64,000 nt of DNA from Lutibacter profundi. Its GTDB lineage: Bacteria > Bacteroidota > Bacteroidia > Flavobacteriales > Flavobacteriaceae. Location: the NCBI RefSeq assembly GCF_001543325.1, contig NZ_CP013355.1, positions 1,146,001 to 1,210,000 on the forward strand, given 5' to 3'. Below the pieces are notes generated by a model. It saw only the letters and a list, made by a program, of their open reading frames with translations, was not told where the DNA came from and searched no databases. Position 1 is the stretch's first letter; each line of letters begins with the position of its first letter. The position numbers and the translations under genes were made by a program. This document shows, in pieces, positions 46,124 through 54,534 of the stretch.

Positions 46124-49039
46124 ATGTCTTCAAAAAAAGTAGATTTAAGTAAACTCGAAAATTTAGTATCAGGTGAAGTTCATTTTGATAACTTATATAA
46201 AAGCATTTATGCTACAGATGCTTCAGTATATCGAAAAATTCCTTTGGGTGTAGTCTTCCCAAAAAACAAACAAGATATAAAAACAATTATTCAATTTGCA
46301 ACCAAAAATAACTTAACCTTAATTCCAAGAGCTGCAGGTACTTCATTGGCTGGACAATGTGTTGGTGATGGTTTAATAATTGATATCTCAAAACATTTTA
46401 CTAAAATTTTAACTTTTGATGAGCATAAAAAAACTGTTACTGTTCAACCCGGAATTATTAGAGATGAACTTAACAATTACTTAAAACCTTACGGATTATT
46501 TTTTGCCCCAAATACTTCAACCAGTAACAGGTGTATGATTGGTGGTATGGTTGGTAATAATTCATCAGGAACAACTTCTATAAAATATGGTGTAACACGA
46601 GATAAAATTATTGAGCTAAAAACTATTTTAAGTGATGGATCTGAAGCAGTATTTAATGAATTAACTACTTCAGAATTTAGTCAAAAAAAAATTGGAAACT
46701 CGTTAGAAAACACTATCTACAAATCACTTTTTAACGAATTAAGCAACAAAGAAATTCAGCTAGAAATTTTAAAAGAGTTTCCTAAAAAAAGTATTCACCG
46801 CAGAAATAATGGTTATCCTGTTGATGAATTATTAAAATTTGAACTTTTTGGTGGTGAAAACACTACCATAAATGTTGGTAAACTACTAACTGGAAGCGAA
46901 GGAACCTTAGCTTTTACAACTGAAATTACATTGCAGTTAGACAACTTACCTCCACCAAAAAATGTTATGATTGCCGCACATTTTAACAGTATTCAAGAAA
47001 GTATGGAGGCTGTGGTAACGGCTATGAAACACAACTTGTACACGTGTGAATTGATGGATAAAACTATTTTAGACTGTACCAAAAACAACAGGGAACAATT
47101 AAAAAATAGATTTTTTGTAGAGGGAGATCCAAAAGCAATATTAATGCTTGAAATTTGTACAAATTCTAACGAAGAATCAAACAAATTAGCAGATAGATTA
47201 ATTTCAAACTTAAAAGAAAATAATTTAGGTTATGCCTATCCTAAATTAATAAATAACAACATTCATAAAGCCTTCAATTTACGAAAAGCAGGTTTGGGTT
47301 TGTTAGGAAATATTGTTGGAGATAACAAAGCTGTTGCTTGTATTGAAGATACAGCTGTAGAAGTAAACGATTTACCAAACTATATTTCAGAATTTACCCA
47401 AATGATGGATGAATTTAAACAAGAAGCAGTGTATTATGCACATGCTGGTGCTGGTGAAATTCATTTACGTCCTATTTTAAATTTAAAGAAAAAAGAAGAT
47501 GTTGCTTTATTTCGGGAAATAACTACAAAAACGGCTAAATTAGTTAAAAAATATGGCGGTTCATTTAGTGGTGAACACGGTGATGGTATTGTAAGAGCCG
47601 AATTTATTCCACAAATGATTGGTGTAAAAAATTACGAGCTTTTAAAACGTATTAAACAAACATTTGACCCAAATAACATATTCAATAAAGGTAAAATTGT
47701 AAATCCTTTTCCTATGGATAAAAATTTGCGCTATGAAGTTGATAGAGTTGAACCAACAATTGAAACTATCCAAGATTTCTCAGATAGTTTAGGAATTTTA
47801 AGAGCTACAGAAAAATGTAACGGCTCAGGTGATTGCAGAAAACTTCCTGAAGCCGGTGGCACCATGTGCCCAAGCTATAGAGCCACCAAAAACGAAAAAG
47901 ACACTACACGTGCAAGAGCAAATGCCTTACGTGAATTCTTGACAAATTCAACCAAAAAAAATAAATTCAATCACAAAGAATTATACGATGTTTTTGATTT
48001 GTGTTTAAGTTGCAAAGCCTGTGCAAGTGAATGCCCTAGCAACGTAGATGTTGCCGCTTTAAAAGCCGAATTTCTACATCAATACTACAAAGAAAATGGC
48101 ATTCCGTTTAGAACTCAACTTTTTGCCAATAATGTAAAATGGAATAAACTAGGAAGCCTCACTCCTACTTTTACTAATTTGGTGCTAAATACAAAACTTA
48201 CAAAAAAATTGATGGGAATAGCTCTTAAAAGAAGTATTCCTAAATTGGCTAAAACTACTGTTTACAAATGGTATAAAAAATATAAAAACGGCCTGTTAAA
48301 TCAACCTGTTAAATTTGGTGAAGTTTATCTTTTTGTTGATGAGTTTACCAATTATTACGATGCTAATATTGGAATAGATACTATTAAATTATTAACCAAA
48401 CTAGGCTATAAAGTAAACATAACTAAACATGAAGAAAGTGGACGAAGTTTTATATCAAAAGGCATTTTAGATAAGGCTAAAGAAAAAGCTAATTTTAATG
48501 TAAATTTCTTTAAAAATAAAATCACTAAACAAACTCCTTTAATTGGTATAGAACCTTCTGCAATTTTAACTTTTAGAGATGAATATCTAAGACTGGCTGA
48601 TGATAAAAATAGTGCAAAAGAAATTGCACAAAATACATTTACCATTGAAGAATTTGTAAAACAAGAATATCTAAAAAATAACATTACTGCTAGTAGTTTT
48701 ACAACAGCAAACAAAACGTTAAAAATTCATGGTCACTGTCAACAAAAATCATTGAGCGGAACTGAACCTACATTTCAAATGCTTTCTATCCCTAAAAATT
48801 ACAAAGTAACCATCATAAATTCAGGATGTTGTGGAATGGCTGGTTCTTTTGGTTATGAAAAAGAACACTACAAAATTAGTATGCAGGTTGGTGAAGATAC
48901 ATTATTTCCAAAAATAAGAAATACTGAAGTCGATACAATTATTGCAGCTTCAGGCACCAGTTGTAGACATCAAATTAAAGATGGTACAGATAGAATTTCT
49001 AAACACCCTGTTACATTATTAAAAGAAGCATTAAAATGA
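46124..49039 (+). CDS. FAD- and Fe-S-containing D-lactate-dehydrogenase-type oxidoreductase
   Basis: 971 residues from ATG 46124; the longer open frame overlaps anmK. An FAD_binding_4 domain (LTLIPRAAGTSLAGQCVGDG, CMIGGMVGNNSSGTTSIKYG) is followed by the FAD-oxidase C domain (HAGAGEIHLRPIL, GGSFSGEHGDGIVRAEFIPQ). Then come a ferredoxin-type cluster region (CNGSGDCRKLPEAGGTMCPS, DLCLSCKACASECPSNVD) and a CCG domain (GHCQQKSLSG, NSGCCGMAGSFGYE). Proteins of this build oxidise D-lactate or other 2-hydroxy acids to quinone at the inner membrane. Because MurQ releases D-lactate one gene away, D-lactate is the best guess. Overlaps the epimerase by 4 bases. Confidence 0.88.
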   Translation: MSSKKVDLSKLENLVSGEVHFDNLYKSIYATDASVYRKIPLGVVFPKNKQDIKTIIQFATKNNLTLIPRAAGTSLAGQCVGDGLIIDISKHFTKILTFDEHKKTVTVQPGIIRDELNNYLKPYGLFFAPNTSTSNRCMIGGMVGNNSSGTTSIKYGVTRDKIIELKTILSDGSEAVFNELTTSEFSQKKIGNSLENTIYKSLFNELSNKEIQLEILKEFPKKSIHRRNNGYPVDELLKFELFGGENTTINVGKLLTGSEGTLAFTTEITLQLDNLPPPKNVMIAAHFNSIQESMEAVVTAMKHNLYTCELMDKTILDCTKNNREQLKNRFFVEGDPKAILMLEICTNSNEESNKLADRLISNLKENNLGYAYPKLINNNIHKAFNLRKAGLGLLGNIVGDNKAVACIEDTAVEVNDLPNYISEFTQMMDEFKQEAVYYAHAGAGEIHLRPILNLKKKEDVALFREITTKTAKLVKKYGGSFSGEHGDGIVRAEFIPQMIGVKNYELLKRIKQTFDPNNIFNKGKIVNPFPMDKNLRYEVDRVEPTIETIQDFSDSLGILRATEKCNGSGDCRKLPEAGGTMCPSYRATKNEKDTTRARANALREFLTNSTKKNKFNHKELYDVFDLCLSCKACASECPSNVDVAALKAEFLHQYYKENGIPFRTQLFANNVKWNKLGSLTPTFTNLVLNTKLTKKLMGIALKRSIPKLAKTTVYKWYKKYKNGLLNQPVKFGEVYLFVDEFTNYYDANIGIDTIKLLTKLGYKVNITKHEESGRSFISKGILDKAKEKANFNVNFFKNKITKQTPLIGIEPSAILTFRDEYLRLADDKNSAKEIAQNTFTIEEFVKQEYLKNNITASSFTTANKTLKIHGHCQQKSLSGTEPTFQMLSIPKNYKVTIINSGCCGMAGSFGYEKEHYKISMQVGEDTLFPKIRNTEVDTIIAASGTSCRHQIKDGTDRISKHPVTLLKEALK

Positions 49040-50049
49040 AACTTGTAATACGAACATATAATTTACAACTAAAGCACCCTTTTACAATTTCAAGAGGTAC
49101 AAGAACTGAAATTCCTTCAATAATAATAGAACTTCAAGAAAATGGCATTTCGGGGTTTGGTGAAGCAACTGCAAACCCGTATTACAATACTTTTGTTGAA
49201 CAATTTGAAAAGGAACTAATTGCTAAACGTAAAATTATTGAAATTACTTCTGAAAAAACACCAGAAGAATTTTGGGATTATTTGTTTCCTTACTTTAATA
49301 ATAACATGTTTTTATTATGTGCATTAGATGAAGCTTATACAGATTTATTTACCCATAAAAAAAATATGAAATTGTATGAATACTGGAATCTTGAGCCTAA
49401 AAAAAACATACAATCAAATTTCACTATTGGTATTGATACCGTAGAAAACATGATAGGCAAAATGAAAGAAATGCCTTGGCCTATATATAAAATTAAGTTA
49501 GGAACAAAAGACGATCTTAAAATTGTAGCAGAGTTAAGAAAACACTCCAATGCTATTTTTAGAATTGATGCTAATTGCGGTTGGAGCCCAACTGAAACTA
49601 TAAATAATTCCGTTGAGTTAAAAAAATTAGGAGTAGAATTTATTGAACAACCACTACCCGCAAATGACTGGAAAGGCGCTAAAGAAGTATTTAACCATTC
49701 TTATTTGCCCATTATTGCAGATGAAAGTTGTATTATAGAAAGTGATGTAGAGAAATGCTATAATCATTTTCATGGTGTGAATGTAAAATTAATGAAATGT
49801 GGTGGTTTAACACCTGCAAAGAGAATGATAACCAAAGCTAAATCTTTAGGTTTAAAAACTATGGTTGGTTGCATGACAGAATCTTCCGTAGGAATTTCGG
49901 CAATTGCACATTTAACACCTTTGTTAGATTATGTTGATATGGACGGCGCATTATTATTAAAAACAGATATAGCTTCTGGAGTAAAATTAAAAAATGGGAA
50001 TATTGTATTTTCTGAATTAAATGGAACTGGAGCAAGTTTAAAAAATTAA
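49036..50049 (+). CDS. L-Ala-D/L-Glu (dipeptide) epimerase, enolase superfamily
   Basis: 337 residues. The muconate-lactonizing-enzyme fold shows the catalytic lysine pair in YKIKLG (about 152-154). The metal ligands are in RIDANCGWSP, FIEQPLP and IIADESC, and the second lysine is in NVKLMKCGG (about 251). The C-terminal GCMTESSVGISAIAHL and DYVDMDGALLL (the DxD motif of dipeptide epimerases) support L-Ala-D/L-Glu epimerase. It converts the murein dipeptide L-Ala-D-Glu to L-Ala-L-Glu for peptidase breakdown. Its ATG overlaps the dehydrogenase stop (ATGA). Confidence 0.92.
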   Translation: MKLVIRTYNLQLKHPFTISRGTRTEIPSIIIELQENGISGFGEATANPYYNTFVEQFEKELIAKRKIIEITSEKTPEEFWDYLFPYFNNNMFLLCALDEAYTDLFTHKKNMKLYEYWNLEPKKNIQSNFTIGIDTVENMIGKMKEMPWPIYKIKLGTKDDLKIVAELRKHSNAIFRIDANCGWSPTETINNSVELKKLGVEFIEQPLPANDWKGAKEVFNHSYLPIIADESCIIESDVEKCYNHFHGVNVKLMKCGGLTPAKRMITKAKSLGLKTMVGCMTESSVGISAIAHLTPLLDYVDMDGALLLKTDIASGVKLKNGNIVFSELNGTGASLKN

Positions 50050-50062
50050 AAAATAGTATACC

Positions 50063-52984
50063 ATGAGAAAAATAGTAACACTAAGTATCTTTCTAATGTT
50101 TGCAACAAGTTACGGACAACAAATAGATCCGTTACTTAGTTCTGATGTTAATAAACAGGAAAAGTGGGTTGAAAATAGAATGAGTAAACTAACATTGAAT
50201 GAGAAAATAGGTCAACTTTTTATGATTCAAGCTTATTCTAATAAGGGTAAAAAGCATACAGCTTTTATCAAAAAAATGATAAGAAAATATCATATTGGCG
50301 GTTTAATTTTTATGCAGGGAACTCCTAAAAAGGAGGTTAAACTAACTAATTTATATCAAACAAAGTCTAAAATTCCATTACTTATTGCTATTGATGGTGA
50401 ATGGGGATTAAATATGCGCTTAAAAAACTCTTTTCGTTTCCCTTGGAATATGACTTTAGGTGCAATTCAAGATAATGAACTAATAGAAGAATTTGGAAAA
50501 CAAGTTGGTCTTCATTGTAAAAGAATAGGGATTAATGTAAACTTTGCTCCTGTTGTAGATATTAATACAAATCCGAAAAACCCTATTATTGGAAATCGTT
50601 CATTTGGAGAAAATAAACACAATGTTACTAAAAAAGCAATGGCGTTTATTAGAGGAATGCAAAGTGTTGGTGTATTGGCAAATGCAAAACATTTCCCTGG
50701 TCATGGAGATACTTCTACAGATTCTCACAAAACACTTCCTTACTTAGATTTTACGCTAGAAAGATTAGATTCTATTGAATTGTTTCCATACAAACAACTT
50801 TTTAAAACCAATTTAGCAAGTGTAATGGTTGCACACTTAAATGTACCATCATTAGAACCAAAACCAGGCGTTCCAACTTCAATCTCCTATAAAGTTATAA
50901 CGGAGCTTCTAAAAGAAAAAATGGGTTTTAAGGGTTTAATTTTCACTGATGCTTTAAATATGAAAGGCGCTGCAAACTATGCAAAACCTGGAGATATAGA
51001 TTTAGCTGCGTTTGTTGCTGGAAATGACATACTATTAATTCCTGAAGATGTAAAATCAGCCGTAAAAAAAATAAAAATAGCACTTAAAAAGAAATTATTT
51101 ACTGAAAAACGTTTAAATGAATCTGTTAGAAAAATATTGAAAGCTAAATATTGGGCTAAACTCCATGAGTTTACCCCTATAAAAGAGACTCATATTACTG
51201 AAGACATTATAACAATAAAAGATAAATTATTATACAAGTCTTTAATGAAAGCTGCAATAACAGTTATAAAAAACAATGAAGGAGTACTTCCTATCAAAGA
51301 GCTTTCAAACAACAAAATAGCTTATGTAAAATTGGGAGATTCAGACAATTTTACATTTACAAATACCTTAAAAAAATACACACAAGTTGATATTATTTCA
51401 GATGAAAACATAGCGGGCTTACTTCAAAAATTAAAATCATACAATACCATTATCATTGGTTACCACAAATCGAATGAAAGTCCTTGGAAAAGTTATAAAA
51501 TGAGTAAAGAAGAAATAACATGGCTAGAAGAAATCTCTAAAAATCACCATGTTATTTTAGATATTTTTGCAAGCCCTTATACTCTTTTAGATATAACTTC
51601 CAATATTAATACAACTGATGCTATCATAGTATCATACCAAAACAGTAAAGAATCTCAGGAAATTTCAGCTGAAATAATTTTTGGTGCTCATGAAGCAAAA
51701 GGGAAATTACCTGTTTCAATTAAAAATATTTTTCCTGAAGGGACTGGATTATCTACTCCAAATTTAATGAGGTTATCTTATACTATTCCTGAAGAAGTTG
51801 ATATGAGTAGCAAATTAATTCAAAGAATAGATTCTTTAACCACTATTGTTGTAGACTCTTTAATGGCTCCAGGTGGACAAGTATTAGTTGCTCGCTATGG
51901 AAAAGTAATATACCACAAGAGTTTTGGCTACCAAACTTATAATAAAAAACAGAAAGTAAAGTTGACAGATTTATACGATTTAGCTTCAGTTACAAAAATT
52001 TTGGGTGGTTTACCAATGATTATGAAAAGTGAAGAAAAAGGTTTGATTAAATTAAAAACAACACTAGGTGAAATGCTACCTTATTTAAAAGAATCAAATA
52101 AAGATACAATTACATTAAAAGAAGTATTATCTCATGTTGCTAAAATTAAAGCTTGGATTCCCTATTACTTAGAAACTGTTGATAGTGTAACAAAAATTCC
52201 TTTTCATAATTTATATAGGAAACAAAAAAGTGATGAATTTTCAATAAAAATTGCACGAAATTTATACTTAAAAAATTCATATACAGATACTATTTATAAA
52301 AAAATTGCTGAAGCTCCTCAAAGAAAATTAGAAGGTTACAAGTATAGTGGCTTAGTTTTTTACTTATTTAAAAAATATATTGAAAACACTTACCATGGTA
52401 AAATGGATGTATTAAACAGTAAATACTTTTACAGCCAACTTGGTGCTACAACACTTGGCTATAATCCTCTCAAAAAATTTAAAAAAGAAAAAATAGCTCC
52501 AACTGAAGTTGATGATTATTACAGACATCAAGTTTTACAAGGAGATGTACATGACATGGGAGCAGCCATGATGGGAGGAGTTAGTGGTAATGCAGGTTTA
52601 TTTTCTAACTCAAATGACGTTGCTAAAATAATGCAAATGTATTTACAAAAAGGATTTTATGGAGGTAAAAGATATTTAGAATCTAAAACAATAGACAAAT
52701 TTAATCATAGCTATTACGCAAATGATAGTATTAGAAGAGGTCTTGGGTTTGACAAACCAAGCTTGAATCCAGAAGTTAAGGCAAGTAGCAAGTACGCATC
52801 CTCAAATAGCTTTGGCCATAGTGGATTTACAGGCACTTATACGTGGGTAGATCCAGATAACGGTATTTTATATGTTTTTTTATCTAATAGAGTTTATCCA
52901 ACAATGAGTAATAATAAATTAGGAGAACAAGACATCAGAACAAAAATTCAAGACTTAATTTATGAAGCAATTTTAAATAATTAA
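50063..52984 (+). CDS. GH3 NagZ-type beta-N-acetylglucosaminidase fused to a beta-lactamase/AmiE-type serine hydrolase
   Basis: 973 residues with a signal peptide (KIVTLSIFLMFATSYGQ), so it acts in the periplasm or outside. The GH3 domain carries the NagZ-specific KHFPGHGDTSTDSH (about 209-222), which supplies the general acid, and the nucleophile in FTDALNMKGA (about 294). A GH3 C-terminal domain follows. From about 600 comes a class-C-like serine hydrolase: SxxK in ASVTK (near 641), YSG in place of YxN (about 756) and a GHSGFTG motif (about 918). NagZ releases GlcNAc from muropeptides. In Bacillus a NagZ neighbours AmiE, a beta-lactamase-fold amidase, so this looks like both steps in one chain. 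Last gene of the operon. Confidence 0.9.
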   Translation: MRKIVTLSIFLMFATSYGQQIDPLLSSDVNKQEKWVENRMSKLTLNEKIGQLFMIQAYSNKGKKHTAFIKKMIRKYHIGGLIFMQGTPKKEVKLTNLYQTKSKIPLLIAIDGEWGLNMRLKNSFRFPWNMTLGAIQDNELIEEFGKQVGLHCKRIGINVNFAPVVDINTNPKNPIIGNRSFGENKHNVTKKAMAFIRGMQSVGVLANAKHFPGHGDTSTDSHKTLPYLDFTLERLDSIELFPYKQLFKTNLASVMVAHLNVPSLEPKPGVPTSISYKVITELLKEKMGFKGLIFTDALNMKGAANYAKPGDIDLAAFVAGNDILLIPEDVKSAVKKIKIALKKKLFTEKRLNESVRKILKAKYWAKLHEFTPIKETHITEDIITIKDKLLYKSLMKAAITVIKNNEGVLPIKELSNNKIAYVKLGDSDNFTFTNTLKKYTQVDIISDENIAGLLQKLKSYNTIIIGYHKSNESPWKSYKMSKEEITWLEEISKNHHVILDIFASPYTLLDITSNINTTDAIIVSYQNSKESQEISAEIIFGAHEAKGKLPVSIKNIFPEGTGLSTPNLMRLSYTIPEEVDMSSKLIQRIDSLTTIVVDSLMAPGGQVLVARYGKVIYHKSFGYQTYNKKQKVKLTDLYDLASVTKILGGLPMIMKSEEKGLIKLKTTLGEMLPYLKESNKDTITLKEVLSHVAKIKAWIPYYLETVDSVTKIPFHNLYRKQKSDEFSIKIARNLYLKNSYTDTIYKKIAEAPQRKLEGYKYSGLVFYLFKKYIENTYHGKMDVLNSKYFYSQLGATTLGYNPLKKFKKEKIAPTEVDDYYRHQVLQGDVHDMGAAMMGGVSGNAGLFSNSNDVAKIMQMYLQKGFYGGKRYLESKTIDKFNHSYYANDSIRRGLGFDKPSLNPEVKASSKYASSNSFGHSGFTGTYTWVDPDNGILYVFLSNRVYPTMSNNKLGEQDIRTKIQDLIYEAILNN

Positions 52985-53014
52985 CAAAAAAAATAAAAAT
53001 GTTATTTAACAAAC

Positions 53015-53030
53015 TTTTATGCTGTTTTAA
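53015..53030. promoter_or_regulatory. Copy of the susC operator 16-mer upstream of a predicted small RNA
   Basis: TTTTATGCTGTTTTAA is identical to 38207-38222 upstream of susC. Here it lies 58-73 bases before the likely start of a short transcript, close to its relative position at susC. A partial inverted match (ATAGCATTTTAAA, from about 53048) follows. Confidence 0.5.
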
Positions 53031-53073
53031 GTAATTTTTAACAAATTATAGCATTTTAAATTATTTTTTTTTG

Positions 53074-53081
53074 TATATTTG
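53074..53081 (+). promoter_or_regulatory. Probable -7 box of a small transcript
   Basis: TATATTTG fits TAnnTTTG and lies in the gap after the GH3 gene. Transcription would begin near 53088 and end at the terminator at about 53157. Confidence 0.45.
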
Positions 53082-53087
53082 CAATGG

Positions 53088-53157
53088 TAAGTTTCATAGC
53101 TTGCCATCTTTTTCATAGCAATTTTCCTCACTCATTTATGAGTGAGGTTTCTTTTTT
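53088..53157 (+). ncRNA. Predicted small RNA of about 70 nt
   Basis: A -7 box and an excellent terminator lie only about 70 bases apart, with no open frame of note between. The transcript would open with a hairpin (53086-53091 with 53100-53105, partly before the predicted start) and holds two copies of TTTCATAGC (53092-53100 and 53111-53119). The upstream 16-mer shared with susC suggests co-control with the salvage locus. It could instead be only the 3' end of the GH3 transcript; no homology is known to me. Confidence 0.4.
53126..53157 (+). terminator. Rho-independent terminator
   Basis: CCTCACTCAT (53126-53135) and ATGAGTGAGG (53138-53147) form a perfect 10-bp stem that runs into TTTCTTTTTT. 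It ends the small transcript and/or the long operon 42776-52984. Confidence 0.9.
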
Positions 53158-53184
53158 ATAGACCTTTTGTATTGTTTTTATGAG

Positions 53185-53192
53185 TACCTTTG
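53185..53192 (+). promoter_or_regulatory. Probable -7 box for the small membrane protein gene
   Basis: TACCTTTG fits TAnnTTTG; the next bases (TTTGCCCTCCTT shared with the tmRNA promoter) precede ATG 53218. Confidence 0.45.
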
Positions 53193-53217
53193 CCCTCCTT
53201 ATTTAAAAAATAAAAAT

Positions 53218-53451
53218 ATGATTTTTGGCATTTCACTTACAGATTGGGTTGGATATTTGGCTTCTTTAATACTCATTATTTCATTTATGATGAAAAATGT
53301 AAAAAAATTGAGAATTATCAATTCTATTGGTGCAGCTTTGTTTGTTGTTTATGGTATAATGTTAACCTTTTCTTGGCCTATTATTATAACAAATCAATTT
53401 ATTCTATTTGCTAATATTTATTATCTTTCCAAAAACAGTTCCACTACTTAA
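53218..53451 (+). CDS. Small YgjV-like membrane protein
   Basis: 77 residues from ATG 53218, chosen because the promoter-like box at 53185 lies inside the longer open frame. Three membrane helices: ISLTDWVGYLASLILIISFM, then LRIINSIGAALFVVYGIMLT and a last helix ending IYYL. The DWVGYLAS and RIINSIG segments are shared with YgjV-type inner-membrane proteins of unknown function. It precedes a glycosyltransferase by 12 bases, so the two may share a message. Confidence 0.75.
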   Translation: MIFGISLTDWVGYLASLILIISFMMKNVKKLRIINSIGAALFVVYGIMLTFSWPIIITNQFILFANIYYLSKNSSTT

Positions 53452-53463
53452 TACAAATATCTT

Positions 53464-54534
53464 ATGAAAAGAGTTATAGTTTCAGTAACAAATGATTTGG
53501 TAACAGATCAACGAGTTCATAAAATGTGTACTACTCTTTCTCAAATGAATTTTGATATTACATTAATTGGAAGAAAGTTAAAGAATAGTAAAGAGATTTT
53601 TAGAGACTATAAAACAACTCGAATGAAACTTGTATTCAATAAAGGGTTTTTATTTTATGCTGAATACAACGTGCGCTTGTTTTTAAAATTACTATTTCTC
53701 AAAAAGGGAATTTTGTTGGCTAATGATTTAGATACTTTGTTGCCAAATTATTTAGTATCGAAACTAAAAAAGGTTCAGCTAGTTTTTGACAGTCATGAAC
53801 TGTTTTCTGAATTACCATCCATACAGGGTAGATATCCACAAAAAGTATGGAAAATACTAGAAAAATGGTTGGTCCCTAAACAAAAAAACTTCATAACAGT
53901 TTCGAACTCAATAGCCAATTGGTTTAAAAAAAATTACAACGTTAAACCTTTGGTTATAAAAAATTTACCAACATCAAAAAATAATCCTTTTACAGAATCA
54001 AAAAATAACTATATTCTTTACCAAGGAGCACTAAATAAAGGTAGAGGTTTACTGGCATTGATAGAGGCTATGCAAAAAATTGATATCCCTCTAAAAATTG
54101 CAGGAGATGGTCCCTTTAAATCCGAAATTCAAAAAAAAATAATTGAATTTAAAGTTGAAAATAAAGTAAAATTAATAGGGAATATTCAACCTGAATATTT
54201 ATTTACTATTACCCAAAAGGCAACATTAGGTATTAGTTTAGAAGAAGATTTAGGTTTAAGTTATAGGTATTCTCTTCCAAACAAATTATTTGATTACATC
54301 CAAGCTAAAACGCCTGTAGTGGCAACTTATTTACCTGAGATTAAACAAGTAGTTAAAAACTACAAGATTGGTGAAATTATTAAAAATCATTCTCCAAATG
54401 AAATAGCTAAAACCATTAATAAAGTTCTTAAAAATGGAAAATATTTTTATCAAATCCCATTAGAAAAAGCCGCCAAAGAATTAATTTGGAAAAATCAAGA
54501 ACCAATAATATCAAGCATTTTTAAAAACATCTAG
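53464..54534 (+). CDS. Glycosyltransferase, GT-B fold (group 1-like)
   Basis: 356 residues. The N-domain begins KRVIVSVTNDLVTDQRVHKM, a common opening for this type, and has LLANDLDTLLPNYLVSK and VFDSHELFSELPS. The C-domain has YILYQGALNKGRGLLALIEA, LKIAGDGPFKSEIQKKI and LGLSYRYSLPNKLFDYIQAK. It transfers a sugar from a nucleotide donor to a surface-glycan or glycolipid acceptor, cytoplasmic side. The end overlaps the convergent GT2 gene by 24 bases. Confidence 0.85.
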   Translation: MKRVIVSVTNDLVTDQRVHKMCTTLSQMNFDITLIGRKLKNSKEIFRDYKTTRMKLVFNKGFLFYAEYNVRLFLKLLFLKKGILLANDLDTLLPNYLVSKLKKVQLVFDSHELFSELPSIQGRYPQKVWKILEKWLVPKQKNFITVSNSIANWFKKNYNVKPLVIKNLPTSKNNPFTESKNNYILYQGALNKGRGLLALIEAMQKIDIPLKIAGDGPFKSEIQKKIIEFKVENKVKLIGNIQPEYLFTITQKATLGISLEEDLGLSYRYSLPNKLFDYIQAKTPVVATYLPEIKQVVKNYKIGEIIKNHSPNEIAKTINKVLKNGKYFYQIPLEKAAKELIWKNQEPIISSIFKNI

